Below the pieces are notes generated by a model. The model searched no databases. It saw only the letters and a list, made by a program, of their open reading frames with translations, and had not been told where the DNA came from. Below are positions 29,677 to 39,138 of a DNA stretch of 64,000 bases, piece after piece. The DNA lies in contig NC_017030.1 of NCBI RefSeq assembly GCF_000255295.1, forward strand, positions 3,968,001 to 4,032,000, written 5' to 3'. The DNA comes from Corallococcus coralloides DSM 2259. Lineage in GTDB: Bacteria > Myxococcota > Myxococcia > Myxococcales > Myxococcaceae. Position 1 is the first letter of the stretch, and every line of letters starts with the position of its first letter. Position numbers and translations under genes: made by a program.

Positions 29677-31998
29677 TCAGCGAGACGGCAGCTCCACGAT
29701 GAAGGTCGCCCCCTGGCCGGGCTGGCTCTCCACGCGCAGGGTGCCGTGGTGGGCTTCGACAATCTGTCGGGTGATGAAGAGGCCCAATCCCAGACCGCCG
29801 TAATGCCGTGTCGACACGGCGCGCGTGAATTTCTCGAAGATGGCCTGGAGGCTCCCCGGCGCGATGCCGATGCCTTCGTCCCTCACGCTCAGCCTTGCCC
29901 GGCCGCGGGCCTTTTCCACGCGAATCGTCACCGGGTGCCCCGTGCCGTACTTCAGCGCGTTGGACAAGAGGCTGCTCGTCACCTGTTCCAGCCGGTGGCG
30001 GTCCCAGCGGCCCCTGACCCCCGGCTCCGCGTGGACGATGAGCTCGCAGCCCGCCTTCGCCGCCTGGGGCTGGAAGCGCTCCACCGTTTCGCGCACCACG
30101 TCCGTCAGGTCCACGTCCTCCAGCCGCAGCGGCGCGGAGGGGCCCGTGAGCTGGGTCACCTCCAGCAGGTCGTTGATGAGCGTGGTCATCTTGCGTATCT
30201 GCCCGGAGATGGTCTCCGCCGTCTTCACCACGCGCTCGCGCAGCGACTCCAGCGTCTGTTCTGTCTGGGCGTCCCTGACCAGGGATTGGAGCTTGAGCTG
30301 CAACGGCGTCAGCGGGGTCTTCAATTCATGCGACGCCACCGTCAGGAATTCGTCCCGGAGCGACACCGCGTGCTGGAGCTGGGCCTGTGTCTTTCTCAGC
30401 TCGGTGACATCCTGGAGCGCCAGCAGGACCGCCTCCGGATGGCCGTGCTGGGCGGGGAGGGTGTCCGCCTCCACCAGCAGGGAGTAATGCCCCGTGGGGG
30501 TATGCCAGATGACCGGCTCACCATGCACGGGAGCGCCCCTCAACGCGCGGATGCCGGGAATCTCCTCCATGGTCAGCTCACGGCCCGCTTCGTCCGTGAA
30601 GCGGTGCGCGCCGCCCATGTAGCTCTCCTCCCGCAGCCCTCCGGGGAACTCGCCGCCAGCCAGCTGCCGTGCCGCCTGGTTCGCGAAGATGATGCGGCCG
30701 GTCACGGGCTCCACCAGGATGATGGCCACGGGCGTCCGGTCCAGTATCGCCTCCAGCCACTGCTGCTGGTTCCTCAGGGACGCGGCGGACTCCTCCAGCT
30801 TCTTCCGGGCCTCCACCCGATCCGTCACGTCGACGGCGAAGGACAGCACGGAATCCACCTGGCCCCGCACGTCGCGCAGCGGCTGGTATGCCACGTCGAA
30901 TCGACGAGTCGACTGGACCCCGTTGCCCTGGAAGTCGGCGGTGACCGGGACCTCTTTTTCGATGAACGCCTCTCCCTGGCGATAGGCCTTCTCCAGGAGC
31001 CGCGAGTACTCCGTCCCCCGTTCGCTCACGACATCCTTGACGGAGGTGCCCATCAGGTCCACGCCTCCCGACAGCACCTTGTAGAGGGGATTCACCAACG
31101 TGAAGACCTGCCGCTCGCCGGAGAGGATGGCGATGGACGCCGGGGCGCTCGTCAGCACGGAGCGCAGCCTCGCGCGCTCGTTCTCCGCCCGGGCCTCCGC
31201 CTGCTTGCGCTCGGTGATGTCCTCCGCCGTGGACACCCACTCCCGGATGATGCCCTTCTCCCCGAACACGGGCACCGCCCGGCCCACGACGTCCCGGTAG
31301 CCCCCCGCGTGGAAGCGCAGGCGGAACTCGCCCCGGTAGGATGTCTTCGTGCGCAGGGACTCCACCCAGCTGCGCACCACGCGCTTGCGGTCGTCCGGGT
31401 GGATGGCGGAGAGCCAGCCCAGCCCCACGTGCTCCGCGTGCGTCTGGCCCGTGAAGGCCAGCCAGCGCGGCGCGGGCTCCACCACCTCGCCCCGGGCGTT
31501 GGTGGACCACACCGGCTGCGCCATGGCCTCCACCAGCGAGCGGTAGCGCTGCTCGCTGGCCTGGAGCGCGTCGTGGGCCCTGCGCTGTTCGGTGACCTCC
31601 GACACGATGACGCCGATGCCCAGCAACACTCCGGAGTTGGTGCGCACCGGGTAGTAGCTGACGAGGAAGTGGCGCTCCACGCCCAACTCTTTCGACGTGG
31701 CGCCCACGACCTCCACCGTCTGCGCGCTCCCTCCCTCCAGGATGCGCTGATACTGGGGACGCAGGGTGGGCCACATCTCCGGGACGATGTCCTGCACCTT
31801 GCGCCCCAGGTGCGCGGCGCGCGGCAGGCCGTTCATGGCGGCGAGCGCGTCGTTGACCTGGACGAAGCGCTGCTCCATGTCCACCACCGCGAGGCCCACC
31901 GGCGTGCTCGCCACCAGCGTCTCGAGGAGCAGCCGGGAATGCGCGTCGGAGAGGGTCTTGATGGTCTCCGGGTCGAAGCTCGCGCTGGGGCTCTCCAC
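29677..31998 (-). CDS. Multi-PAS sensor histidine kinase
   Basis: A protein of 773 residues. GTG 31998 has AAAGGAGG just upstream and gives MESPSASFDPETIKTL; the open frame extends further but without coding character. Four PAS domains in order (about 20-135, 145-265, 275-400, 410-535; for example STPVGLAVVDMEQRFVQVND and RTPVAIILVEPVTGRIIFAN). HisKA follows with phosphoacceptor His557 in SHELKTPL, then HATPase_c with N-box NALKYG, G1 DEGIGIAP and G2 GLGLGLF. No membrane helix and no receiver domain, so it is a soluble kinase that should phosphorylate a separate regulator; none is adjacent. A degraded relative of its ATPase domain lies at 27135-27345. Confidence 0.93.
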   Translation of the reverse strand: MESPSASFDPETIKTLSDAHSRLLLETLVASTPVGLAVVDMEQRFVQVNDALAAMNGLPRAAHLGRKVQDIVPEMWPTLRPQYQRILEGGSAQTVEVVGATSKELGVERHFLVSYYPVRTNSGVLLGIGVIVSEVTEQRRAHDALQASEQRYRSLVEAMAQPVWSTNARGEVVEPAPRWLAFTGQTHAEHVGLGWLSAIHPDDRKRVVRSWVESLRTKTSYRGEFRLRFHAGGYRDVVGRAVPVFGEKGIIREWVSTAEDITERKQAEARAENERARLRSVLTSAPASIAILSGERQVFTLVNPLYKVLSGGVDLMGTSVKDVVSERGTEYSRLLEKAYRQGEAFIEKEVPVTADFQGNGVQSTRRFDVAYQPLRDVRGQVDSVLSFAVDVTDRVEARKKLEESAASLRNQQQWLEAILDRTPVAIILVEPVTGRIIFANQAARQLAGGEFPGGLREESYMGGAHRFTDEAGRELTMEEIPGIRALRGAPVHGEPVIWHTPTGHYSLLVEADTLPAQHGHPEAVLLALQDVTELRKTQAQLQHAVSLRDEFLTVASHELKTPLTPLQLKLQSLVRDAQTEQTLESLRERVVKTAETISGQIRKMTTLINDLLEVTQLTGPSAPLRLEDVDLTDVVRETVERFQPQAAKAGCELIVHAEPGVRGRWDRHRLEQVTSSLLSNALKYGTGHPVTIRVEKARGRARLSVRDEGIGIAPGSLQAIFEKFTRAVSTRHYGGLGLGLFITRQIVEAHHGTLRVESQPGQGATFIVELPSR

Positions 31999-32218
31999 GC
32001 ACGCCTCCTTTGACCCCGACCCTTCCCGGCGAGCTTGGAGGCAGGGCCCCGTGACGCCGCTTCCCACCATGGGAGTGGCCTGACTTCGAGGGTGTGCATC
32101 GCCGACCTCCTTGGGCAATCCACACCGGCCCGGAGGCGCGGCTGCCGCCTGGCCGGCACCCAATGACAGACAGCCGGGGGACCGGGCCCTGCCTTCCCGC
32201 GCAGGCCCTCTCGCCAGG

Positions 32219-32593
32219 TCAAGCCCGCGGAGGACCGGTCCTGTCCTCTTCACCTGGCTTGGATTGCCAGGGCCAGCGCCTGTCGATCTCCACCTCCAGC
32301 GTGAAGCTGAGAAAGGTCCGGATGAGGACGATGAGGCCCAGGATGAACACCTGCCGCAGCGTGGGCGCCCCCGCGACCGTGCGGATGATGTCCGCCGCGA
32401 CGAGCAGCTCCAGTCCCAGCAGGATGGCGCGGCCCAGGTAGTGGCGGAGCTGGCGGTATGCATCCCCCCGCCCGGGTCCCCGTGCGTCCCGGAGGACGAG
32501 CGCCACGGACACCACCGTTCCCACCACCATCACGCCCACGCCCGAGGCGTCGAACAACTGGGCGGCCAGGGCCACCAGATCCTCGAATCGCAT
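32219..32593 (-). CDS. DUF1622 family membrane protein
   Basis: A protein of 124 residues with three predicted membrane helices (GVGVMVVGTVVSVALVLR, ILLGLELLVAADIIRTVAG, VFILGLIVLIRTFLSFTLEV). The central RQLRHYLGRAILLGLELLVA and the C-terminal LSFTLEVEIDRRWPW are hallmarks of DUF1622, small inner-membrane proteins of unknown function found in many bacteria. It could share the upstream gap as a divergent promoter with the injection-system operon, which starts 272 bp away. A functional connection to that operon is not evident. Confidence 0.85.
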   Translation of the reverse strand: MRFEDLVALAAQLFDASGVGVMVVGTVVSVALVLRDARGPGRGDAYRQLRHYLGRAILLGLELLVAADIIRTVAGAPTLRQVFILGLIVLIRTFLSFTLEVEIDRRWPWQSKPGEEDRTGPPRA

Positions 32594-32865
32594 TCACCGC
32601 TCCCCCTCCGGTAAAGGTGGTTTGCGGCGCAGCGGACAACCACTGCGATCCACCCGCCCCCCGGGGTGGGAAGCCCGTCAGAATAGACACACAAAATATC
32701 AAACCAATACATGTGTGCAGTGTTGACGCCGGCCGGGCTCCTCATTCATTGTCGCCGCCCTTCGCGTGTCACAGCGGGAGATGGGTGGTTTTGCGGGGTG
32801 CCGGGGGGTGCCGTGACGCAGTCGATTGAAAACAGACATGGCGTTGCCCTGGGGGGTCGTTTCGC
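32594..32865. promoter_or_regulatory. Divergent intergenic region upstream of the injection-system operon
   Basis: This 272-bp gap contains one of the few AT-rich tracts in the window (about 32680-32715, ACACAAAATATCAAACC). A TTGACG hexamer lies at 32723-32728, with only a weak CATTGT-like -10 at 18 bp spacing. It is the only sizeable gap before about 31 kb of tightly packed plus-strand genes, so the main operon promoter should be here; the exact boxes are uncertain. Confidence 0.4.
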
Positions 32866-34824
32866 GTGATTCGCGAGATCCTCAGCGGACTGCTATGGCA
32901 GGGCCGGGTGGCCTTGCGCAGCGGCGACGTGCGCGTCTTCGCCGCGCATGGCTACGTGGATGAGGGCTACCGGCCTTCGCGCGTGCCCTTCCTCTCCGTC
33001 GTCGGTCCGCTGGGCCTGTTCTCCGAACCCGAGCGCGAGAACGGCCGCACGGGCGTCGCCACCTTCCGCGTGCCGGGTCATCTCATTGGCAGGCCTCGTG
33101 CCTCCGGGGACAGCGTGCCCCCCAATGGCTCGCTCAAGCTGCGCCTGGATGGGCGCGCCACCGTCACCCTCACGGGCCTGCCGGGCGGCTCGTTCGCCTC
33201 CAGCGCGACGGGCCCCGCGCTCGCCGCCGCCATCAACGCGCGGCTGGCGAGCGCGCTCGCCGGTGGACTCTTCCAGGAGCCCACGGGCGCGCCGCTCACG
33301 GACCCCTTGCTGCTGGAGGCGCTCGCCGCCGTCATCGCGCGCTGGGACGTGGAGGGGAGCCGGCTCGCGCTCAGCTCCGACGAGGGAATCCCTTCCATGG
33401 AGTTCCGCTCCAGCGTGGAGGTGCTGCCCGTCACCGGCGGCATCGAAGGCGCACTGGGCCTGGAGCCTCCAGAGCGTTCTCAAGAGGGGCGGCTGTTCCT
33501 CAGCAAGATCCGCGCGCCCAAGGCCATGGCCATCGACGTGCAGGTGGACCTGTGGGCGGGCTCGCAGGTGGACCTGGCGTCCATCATGGACACGGTGGCG
33601 CTCGCCATCCCCACGCGCGGGCAGATGGTGTTGCGCCCGTCGCTGCTGGCCGAGGACGTGCCCGAAGGCGCCACGTCGGTCCGACTGCTGACGCGCGGTG
33701 AGCCCACGACGGTGCTGTCCCTGGTGCACCTGGAGGCCAGCGACCAGAACCTGGAGCGCGCGCGGGGGGGCCGCGTGGACCTGACGGCCGGCGCGTCCTT
33801 CCTGCCCGCCTCCGAGGGCCTGCGCCTGTCCGGCACCGGCACCGCCTCCGTCCTCGTCTACCCCACGCCCGCCGTGCCCGACCCCTTCCACGCCGACAAT
33901 CCGGCCCCGGACGGACTGGCGCTGTCGCTGGGGCTGCGCGTCGCCGCTGGCGCCGTGGAGGCGCAGACGCTGCCGGTGGCCGTGCTGATGGCGCAGGGGC
34001 AGCCGGTGCTGCGGCTCATCGTCCGGTACGAGCAGGTGGGCACCCGGCTCATGGGCGAGGTGGTGGCCACCGCGACGCTGGCGCAGGCCACCGGGACGCA
34101 GGTCGCGGAGACGCGCTGGCGGCTTCCGGTGGAGCAACTGGAGGCCGGCGTGGCGCTGCACGCGCGGCTGGAGGCGGGGGAGGGTGTGGTGTGGCTGTCG
34201 GCGGACGGGGTGCCGCAGCCGCTCCAGGACGCGGAGGCCACGCCCGCGCCGCCCGTCGCCGCGCCGGGCGTCACCGTCGCCGCGAGCGACATGGTGCTCA
34301 CGCTGGGGGCGCAGGCGGGCACGCCGCTGGACTTCACGGTGGACCACGTGCACCTGGTGGCGGAGCCGGTGGGGCCGTTGGATCCAGCGCTGCGCCGCTC
34401 CGTCACCGCGGCGTCGCGCCTCAAGCCCGGCGACGTGGTGGTGCTGGGCACGAGCGAGGACGGCTTCCGCGTGGGCAAGCAGCGCTTCCAGGCGCTGGTG
34501 CTGGGGCTGGAGGGCGACCGCGTGACGCTCAGCCGTCCCGTGGAGGGCGCCTGGGCCCGGGGCCGCACGCTCGTGTTCCAGGAGGAGTGCTTCTTCTTCC
34601 AGACGCAGCTGCGCCGCCGCGACGACCTCTTGAACCACCTGTACCGCTGCTGCGTGGACTACCGGGTCTCCGCGCTGATGGACGAGCCGAACGCGCGCAG
34701 CACCGCCCGCCTCGTCGAGAAGCCCGTGCTGGACCTCATCGCGCGCGGTGCCGCGCGAGGCGCCAGCGGACATCCGGGAACATCCGTCACCGAAGTCGAG
34801 ACCGCCAGGCGCGGGACCATCTGA
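32866..34824 (+). CDS. Unknown first protein of the injection-system operon
   Basis: A protein of 652 residues with a GTG start preceded by a G-rich site. No signal peptide or membrane segment. The sequence is almost entirely beta-rich with short repeats of strand patterns (GSLKLRLDGRATVTLTGLPGGSF; ATSVRLLTRGEPTTVLSLVHLE; GDVVVLGTSEDGFRVGKQRFQALVLGLEGDRVTLSRPVEGAW). It ends in a helical tail (RRRDDLLNHLYRCCVDYRVSALMDE). I do not recognise a family. Its place 16 bp before the sheath gene, in the same direction, suggests a structural particle component such as a collar, fibre or baseplate appendage. A duplicated beta-sandwich architecture is likely. Confidence 0.7.
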   Translation: MIREILSGLLWQGRVALRSGDVRVFAAHGYVDEGYRPSRVPFLSVVGPLGLFSEPERENGRTGVATFRVPGHLIGRPRASGDSVPPNGSLKLRLDGRATVTLTGLPGGSFASSATGPALAAAINARLASALAGGLFQEPTGAPLTDPLLLEALAAVIARWDVEGSRLALSSDEGIPSMEFRSSVEVLPVTGGIEGALGLEPPERSQEGRLFLSKIRAPKAMAIDVQVDLWAGSQVDLASIMDTVALAIPTRGQMVLRPSLLAEDVPEGATSVRLLTRGEPTTVLSLVHLEASDQNLERARGGRVDLTAGASFLPASEGLRLSGTGTASVLVYPTPAVPDPFHADNPAPDGLALSLGLRVAAGAVEAQTLPVAVLMAQGQPVLRLIVRYEQVGTRLMGEVVATATLAQATGTQVAETRWRLPVEQLEAGVALHARLEAGEGVVWLSADGVPQPLQDAEATPAPPVAAPGVTVAASDMVLTLGAQAGTPLDFTVDHVHLVAEPVGPLDPALRRSVTAASRLKPGDVVVLGTSEDGFRVGKQRFQALVLGLEGDRVTLSRPVEGAWARGRTLVFQEECFFFQTQLRRRDDLLNHLYRCCVDYRVSALMDEPNARSTARLVEKPVLDLIARGAARGASGHPGTSVTEVETARRGTI

Positions 34825-34840
34825 AACCAGGAGGATGAAC

Positions 34841-37162
34841 GTGGCTGAGCGACTGCATCCGGGCGTCTATGTCGAGGAAATCAGTGCCGGGGCGCGCCCC
34901 ATCGAAGGGGTGGGCACGTCCACGGCGGCGTTCGTCGGACGCACGGCGCGAGGCATCCCGGCCCTGGCCTGGTTCGTCACCGGCTTCGCCGAGTACGAGC
35001 GGGCCTTCGGCGGCCACGAGCCCGGAGAGGCGGGGCTTGTCGCACAGGCGGTGGAGGCCTTCTTCGATTCGGGCGGGCGGCGCGCCTACGTCGTGCGCGT
35101 GCTGCCCTCCGACGCGGTGGGCGGTGTCTCCGCGCCCGTGGCCTCGCGCGCGAGCGGCGGCCTCAGCGCCGTCACGTTCCTGGCGCGGGGCGCGGGCGAG
35201 TGGTCCGACTACCTCCGCGTCAACGTGAGCGACTCCCTCAACTTCCCCAGCGAGGCGTTTCGCGTGGAGGTGATGTGGACGGAGGCCGGGGCCACGCGCC
35301 GCCTGGAGACGTTCGAGGACGTGCGCATGGACCCGTCCAGCGAGGACTACGTCGGCGACCGCATCAACGACATCTCCCGCTATATCCGCGTGCGCGACGA
35401 GTTCCAGGTGGCGCTGGCCGCGCGGGCGCCCGGCGCGGTGCTCGTCCCGGGCGTGCCTCCCAAGCTCAAGGCCGCCGTGCTGGCCAGCACGAAGTACAGC
35501 CTCTATGACGGCGGCAAGCTCCAGGTCTCCACCTGGGACGAGGCCCAGCCGGACCTGCCCCGCACGGTGCTGGACGTCCCCATCACCCAGGCCCTGGTGG
35601 TGGCCGCCGTGCCGGGCGCCGCGTTCGTCAACGGCCGCGTGCAGCTGACCGCCACGGAGCTCAAGGCCTTCCTCACCCAGGCCGTCACCGCCGCGAACCT
35701 CACCAACACCTTCCTCATCAGCGGCACGGACTCGCCGGAGATCTCGCTGAAGGTGGCCACCGGGCCCACGCTCACCATCCCCAAGCCCACGGGCGCGACG
35801 TACGACCTGGACCCGGAGGACGCCCGCGTCACCGTGGGCCCCCCGGGCGCGACCACCGTCGTGCCCATCCCCATCCTGGCGGCGAACGCCGGTGCGGTGA
35901 CGCCCGCGGAGCTGAACCACTCGCTGAGCGTGGCGCTGGCCGGCAAGGTCGCGTCGGTGGTGACGGATGCGCAGGGCAACACCGTCATCACGGGCCTGGC
36001 CACGGCGGCGGGCACCTCCACGCTGGCGCTCTCCGCCACCGGCTTCTCCGGCACTGCCGCCGCTGGAACGGCGGGCCTGGGCGCGGAGTCGTTCGACGGG
36101 CTCCAGCTGGCCATCAGCGAAACGCTCCAGCCCACCGTGCCCACCATGCTCCGGCAGCTGGGCTTCGCGCCGCGCGCCCGGGGCTACTCGGACGACTCGC
36201 CCGCGAACCCCGTCGTGCGTCCGTCTTCGGTGACGAACCTGCGGCTGCTGGGCGGTGATGACGGCGCGGGGCTCCTGGATACGTCCGACTTCGCGGGCGA
36301 CGCGAAGCTGCGCACGGGCCTGCACGCGCTGGACACGGAGGACGTCAACATCGTGGCGCTGCCGGGCAAGAACGAGGTGTCGTTCATCGCCGCGGGCATC
36401 GCGTACTGCGACAACCGGGGCGACTGCTTCTTCCTCGCGGATGGCCCCGGCGGCGTGGACAAGGACTTCGCGGTGGTGCCGGACGACGCGAAGCAGTTCG
36501 TGGAGGGGCTGCCCTCGCGCTCGAAGAACTCGGCCATGTTCTACCCGTGGATCCGCGTGCCGGACCCCGTGGGCGTGGGCCGCAACCCCACGCGGCTGGT
36601 GCCGCCGTCTGGCCACGTGGCGGGCCTCTTCGCTCGCACGGACACCACGCGCGGCGTGTGGAAGGCGCCCGCCGGAATCGAGGCGTCGCTCGCCAACGCG
36701 CTGGGCCTCCAGTACCCCGTCATCGACGCGGAGCAGGACCAGCTCAACCCGGTGTGCCTCAACTGCCTGCGCCAGTTCCCCGGCGTGGGGCTGGTGTCAT
36801 GGGGCTCGCGCACGCTGTCGCCGGATCCGGAGTGGCGCTACATCCCGGTGCGCCGCACCGCGCTCTTCCTCAAGGAGTCCCTGCGGCGCGGCCTGATGTG
36901 GGCGGTGTTCGAGCCCAATGACGAGGAGCTCTGGGGCCGCATCCGCGTCGCCATCGAGTCCTTCATGCTGGGGCTGTTCCGGCAGGGGGCGTTCCAGGGC
37001 AGCACGCCCGAGGAGGCCTTCAGCGTCGTCTGCGACCGGAGCACGAACCCGCAGGAGAACGTGGACGCGGGCATCGTCACCGCGCAGGTGGCCTTCGCGC
37101 CGCTGAAGCCCGCGGAGTTCGTGGTCATCGAAATCAGCCAGAAGAGCCTGCTGGCGGCCTGA
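34841..37162 (+). CDS. Contractile tail sheath protein
   Basis: A protein of 773 residues. GTG 34841 is preferred: GGAGG at 34830-34834 is 6 bases upstream, and it gives MAERLHPGVYVEEISAGARP, the classical sheath opening; the ATG at 34835 touches the GGAGG. N-terminal TSTAAFVGRTARGIP and the C-terminal sheath core (FPGVGLVSWGSRTLSPDPEW, RYIPVRRTALFLKESLRRGL, FEPNDEELWGRIR) match T4 gp18/Afp-type sheaths. A large insertion (about 230-480; Thr/Ala/Gly-rich, TVTPAELNHSLSVALAGK) probably forms an outer domain, making it longer than the usual 350-500 residues. It contracts to drive the inner tube. This is the only sheath gene seen, whereas Afp/PVC loci carry three. Confidence 0.95.
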   Translation: MAERLHPGVYVEEISAGARPIEGVGTSTAAFVGRTARGIPALAWFVTGFAEYERAFGGHEPGEAGLVAQAVEAFFDSGGRRAYVVRVLPSDAVGGVSAPVASRASGGLSAVTFLARGAGEWSDYLRVNVSDSLNFPSEAFRVEVMWTEAGATRRLETFEDVRMDPSSEDYVGDRINDISRYIRVRDEFQVALAARAPGAVLVPGVPPKLKAAVLASTKYSLYDGGKLQVSTWDEAQPDLPRTVLDVPITQALVVAAVPGAAFVNGRVQLTATELKAFLTQAVTAANLTNTFLISGTDSPEISLKVATGPTLTIPKPTGATYDLDPEDARVTVGPPGATTVVPIPILAANAGAVTPAELNHSLSVALAGKVASVVTDAQGNTVITGLATAAGTSTLALSATGFSGTAAAGTAGLGAESFDGLQLAISETLQPTVPTMLRQLGFAPRARGYSDDSPANPVVRPSSVTNLRLLGGDDGAGLLDTSDFAGDAKLRTGLHALDTEDVNIVALPGKNEVSFIAAGIAYCDNRGDCFFLADGPGGVDKDFAVVPDDAKQFVEGLPSRSKNSAMFYPWIRVPDPVGVGRNPTRLVPPSGHVAGLFARTDTTRGVWKAPAGIEASLANALGLQYPVIDAEQDQLNPVCLNCLRQFPGVGLVSWGSRTLSPDPEWRYIPVRRTALFLKESLRRGLMWAVFEPNDEELWGRIRVAIESFMLGLFRQGAFQGSTPEEAFSVVCDRSTNPQENVDAGIVTAQVAFAPLKPAEFVVIEISQKSLLAA

Positions 37163-37725
37163 TGCCCACGCCCGTCCCCGCCAACGCCCGCAACCCGCTG
37201 CGGACCTTCCAGTTCCGGCTCCGGATGAGCACGTCCGCGGCCGGTGACTACGTGGCGGGAGTGCGCTCCGTGTCCGGCCTTTCCGTCAGCGTGGGCGCCT
37301 ATGAGACGTGGGAGGGCGGCAACAACCTGCACCGCTACGCGCAGCCCCACAAGGTGAACTGGGAGCCGCTCGTGCTGGAGCAGGGGCTGGCGCTGGACGA
37401 CACGCTGGAGCGCTGGGCGCGCGCGGTGCTGGAGTTCGCGCGCACCGGCAAGGCGCCCGGCGAGCCGGTGAAGCGCGACCTCTTCCTCGACGTGTGGGAC
37501 GCCTGGGCGCACCCCACGGAGGTGCCCCCGCCCGGAGGCATGGAGGCGCGCATCCGCAGCTTCCACGTGCACAACGCGTGGGTGAGCAAGTTCCACGCCC
37601 TGCCCAAGCTGGACGCCATGGCGGGCGAGGTGGCGCTCCTGTCGCTGGAGCTCACCCACGAGGGCTGGGAGCCGGTGCCCCGGCCCGTGCTGTCCCTGCC
37701 CGCGACGAGCGTCGCGACGCCCTGA
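37162..37725 (+). CDS. Tail tube protein 1 (gp19 family)
   Basis: A protein of 187 residues, ATG overlapping the sheath stop by one base (TGATG). The gp19/Hcp-like tube fold is shown by RTFQFRLRMSTS, VSGLSVSVGAYETWEGGNN, LEQGLALDDTLERWARAV and the C-terminal NAWVSKFHALPKLDAMAG...LSLELTHEGWE. It should form the hexameric rings of the inner tube. It has an insertion (about 100-125, RDLFLDVWDAWAHPTEVPPPGG) absent from its neighbour, and may correspond to the Afp5-like tube initiator or a terminal variant. Confidence 0.93.
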   Translation: MPTPVPANARNPLRTFQFRLRMSTSAAGDYVAGVRSVSGLSVSVGAYETWEGGNNLHRYAQPHKVNWEPLVLEQGLALDDTLERWARAVLEFARTGKAPGEPVKRDLFLDVWDAWAHPTEVPPPGGMEARIRSFHVHNAWVSKFHALPKLDAMAGEVALLSLELTHEGWEPVPRPVLSLPATSVATP

Positions 37726-37750
37726 CGTCCCCCTTCCGAGGAGTGAAGCC

Positions 37751-38242
37751 ATGCCCCGATTCGTCGAATCCACGAAGCGCGACCCGTACCGCAACTTCAA
37801 CTTCCGCGTGCTCTTCAACAACCTCGAGGTGGCCGCGTGCCGGAAGATCTCCGGCCTCACCGGCACCGTGGAGGTGGTGAAGTTCCGCTCCGGCAACAGC
37901 CCGTCCTCCGTGGACGAGCTGTCCCCGGGCCGCGTGCACTACGAGCCCCTCACGCTGGAGGCGGGCCTCACCCAGGACACGACGTTCCGGGACTGGGCCA
38001 CCCAGCTCATCCGCCATGAAGCCACGCCCGGCTTCCGCGCGGCGGAGCCGGACTTCCGGCGCACCGTGGAGATCCTCGTCTTCGACCTGGACTTCAACCG
38101 CGCGGTGAAGAAGTTCGTGCTGCGCAACGCGTGGGTCTCGAAGTTCACCGCGATGTCGGAGCTGGCCGCGGAGGCGAACGAGATCCTCATCGAGTCCCTG
38201 GAGGTCCATCACGAGGGCTTCACGCTGGAGCCGGTGGTCTGA
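37751..38242 (+). CDS. Tail tube protein 2 (gp19 family)
   Basis: A protein of 163 residues with GAGGAG about 8 bases before the ATG. Typical tube motifs: RDPYRNFNFRVLFNNLEVAA, KISGLTGTVEVVKFRSGNS, LEAGLTQDTTFRDWATQL and NAWVSKFTAMSELAAEANEI...LEVHHEGF. It is shorter and more canonical than the tube protein just upstream, so it is probably the main tube subunit. Two adjacent tube genes of different length are a standard feature of eCIS loci, one for the bulk tube and one for the baseplate-proximal ring. Confidence 0.93.
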   Translation: MPRFVESTKRDPYRNFNFRVLFNNLEVAACRKISGLTGTVEVVKFRSGNSPSSVDELSPGRVHYEPLTLEAGLTQDTTFRDWATQLIRHEATPGFRAAEPDFRRTVEILVFDLDFNRAVKKFVLRNAWVSKFTAMSELAAEANEILIESLEVHHEGFTLEPVV

Positions 38243-38243
38243 C

Positions 38244-39119
38244 GTGCTCCTGGAACCTCCCATCCCGGTGCTGCTGCCGCACGGCCTCTTCGACGAGGAC
38301 GGCCGCTGTCACCGCCAGGGCGAGCTGCGTCCGCTCACCGGCCGCGAGGAGTGGTCGCTGGCCCAGACCGGCGAGCGTCCCGGCCCGCGCGCGGTGAGCG
38401 GGTGGCTGGCGGCGTGTCTGGGACGGCTGGGGGGCTATCCGCGCGTGGACGCGGAGCTGGCGGCCTGCCTCACGCGAGGAGACCGGCACCACCTGGCGCT
38501 GCACCTGCGGGCCCGGATGTACGGGGACCGCGTGACGCTGGTGGCGCGCTGCCCCGCGCCCGGATGCGAGGCGATGGCGGACGTGGACGTGCGCCTCTCC
38601 GCGCTCGCGCCGGAGCGGGTGGACGCGGCGCCGGAGGTGCTCACCGTGGCGCTGCCAGAAGGGCGCGCGGAGCTGCGTGAGCCCACGGGCGAGGACGACG
38701 CGCTGCTCGCGGAAGCCCAGGGCACCCGCGCGGAGCGGTCCGCGCTCCTCTGGTCGCGGCTGGTGGTGGTGGAAGGGCGGGCACTGACGCCTTCCTCGTG
38801 GCTGGCGCTGCCGGCGCGCTCACGGCACGCGGTGGCGCTGGCGTTGGCGGACGGCACGAGCGCGCCCGACCTGGGGCTGCTGGCGCGCTGTCCGAAGTGC
38901 GCCGCGTGGCTGGAGCTGGAGCTGGATCCGTTCGCGCTGCTGGCTCGCGAGCTGAAGGGCGGGGCTGCGCGGCTGGAGACGGAGGTGCACGTGCTGGCCT
39001 TCCACTACCACTGGTCGGAGGCGGACATCCTGGCCCTGCCGCGGGCCCGGCGGTGGCGCTACCTGGAGCTGCTTCGCAACGAGCTGGAAGGCCGTCCGCT
39101 GGTGGATGGCTGGAGCTGA
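38244..39119 (+). CDS. Zinc-ribbon baseplate protein (gp26-like) fused to a DUF6760-like tail
   Basis: A protein of 291 residues with a GTG start one base after the tube 2 stop. The central part resembles the T4_baseplate (gp26/gp51) family in phage tails: RHHLALHLRARMYGDRVTLVARCP, then two cysteine pairs Cys103/Cys108 (CPAPGC) and Cys216/Cys219 (CPKC) that would bind one zinc ion. The last 45 residues (TEVHVLAFHYHWSEADILALPRARRWRYLELL) match the pattern of the small DUF6760 proteins found as separate genes in many CIS loci, so here two proteins appear fused. Probably part of the inner baseplate or an assembly factor acting between tube and hub. Confidence 0.78.
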   Translation: MLLEPPIPVLLPHGLFDEDGRCHRQGELRPLTGREEWSLAQTGERPGPRAVSGWLAACLGRLGGYPRVDAELAACLTRGDRHHLALHLRARMYGDRVTLVARCPAPGCEAMADVDVRLSALAPERVDAAPEVLTVALPEGRAELREPTGEDDALLAEAQGTRAERSALLWSRLVVVEGRALTPSSWLALPARSRHAVALALADGTSAPDLGLLARCPKCAAWLELELDPFALLARELKGGAARLETEVHVLAFHYHWSEADILALPRARRWRYLELLRNELEGRPLVDGWS

Positions 39120-39138
39120 CGAGAGGACGGGACACGCC

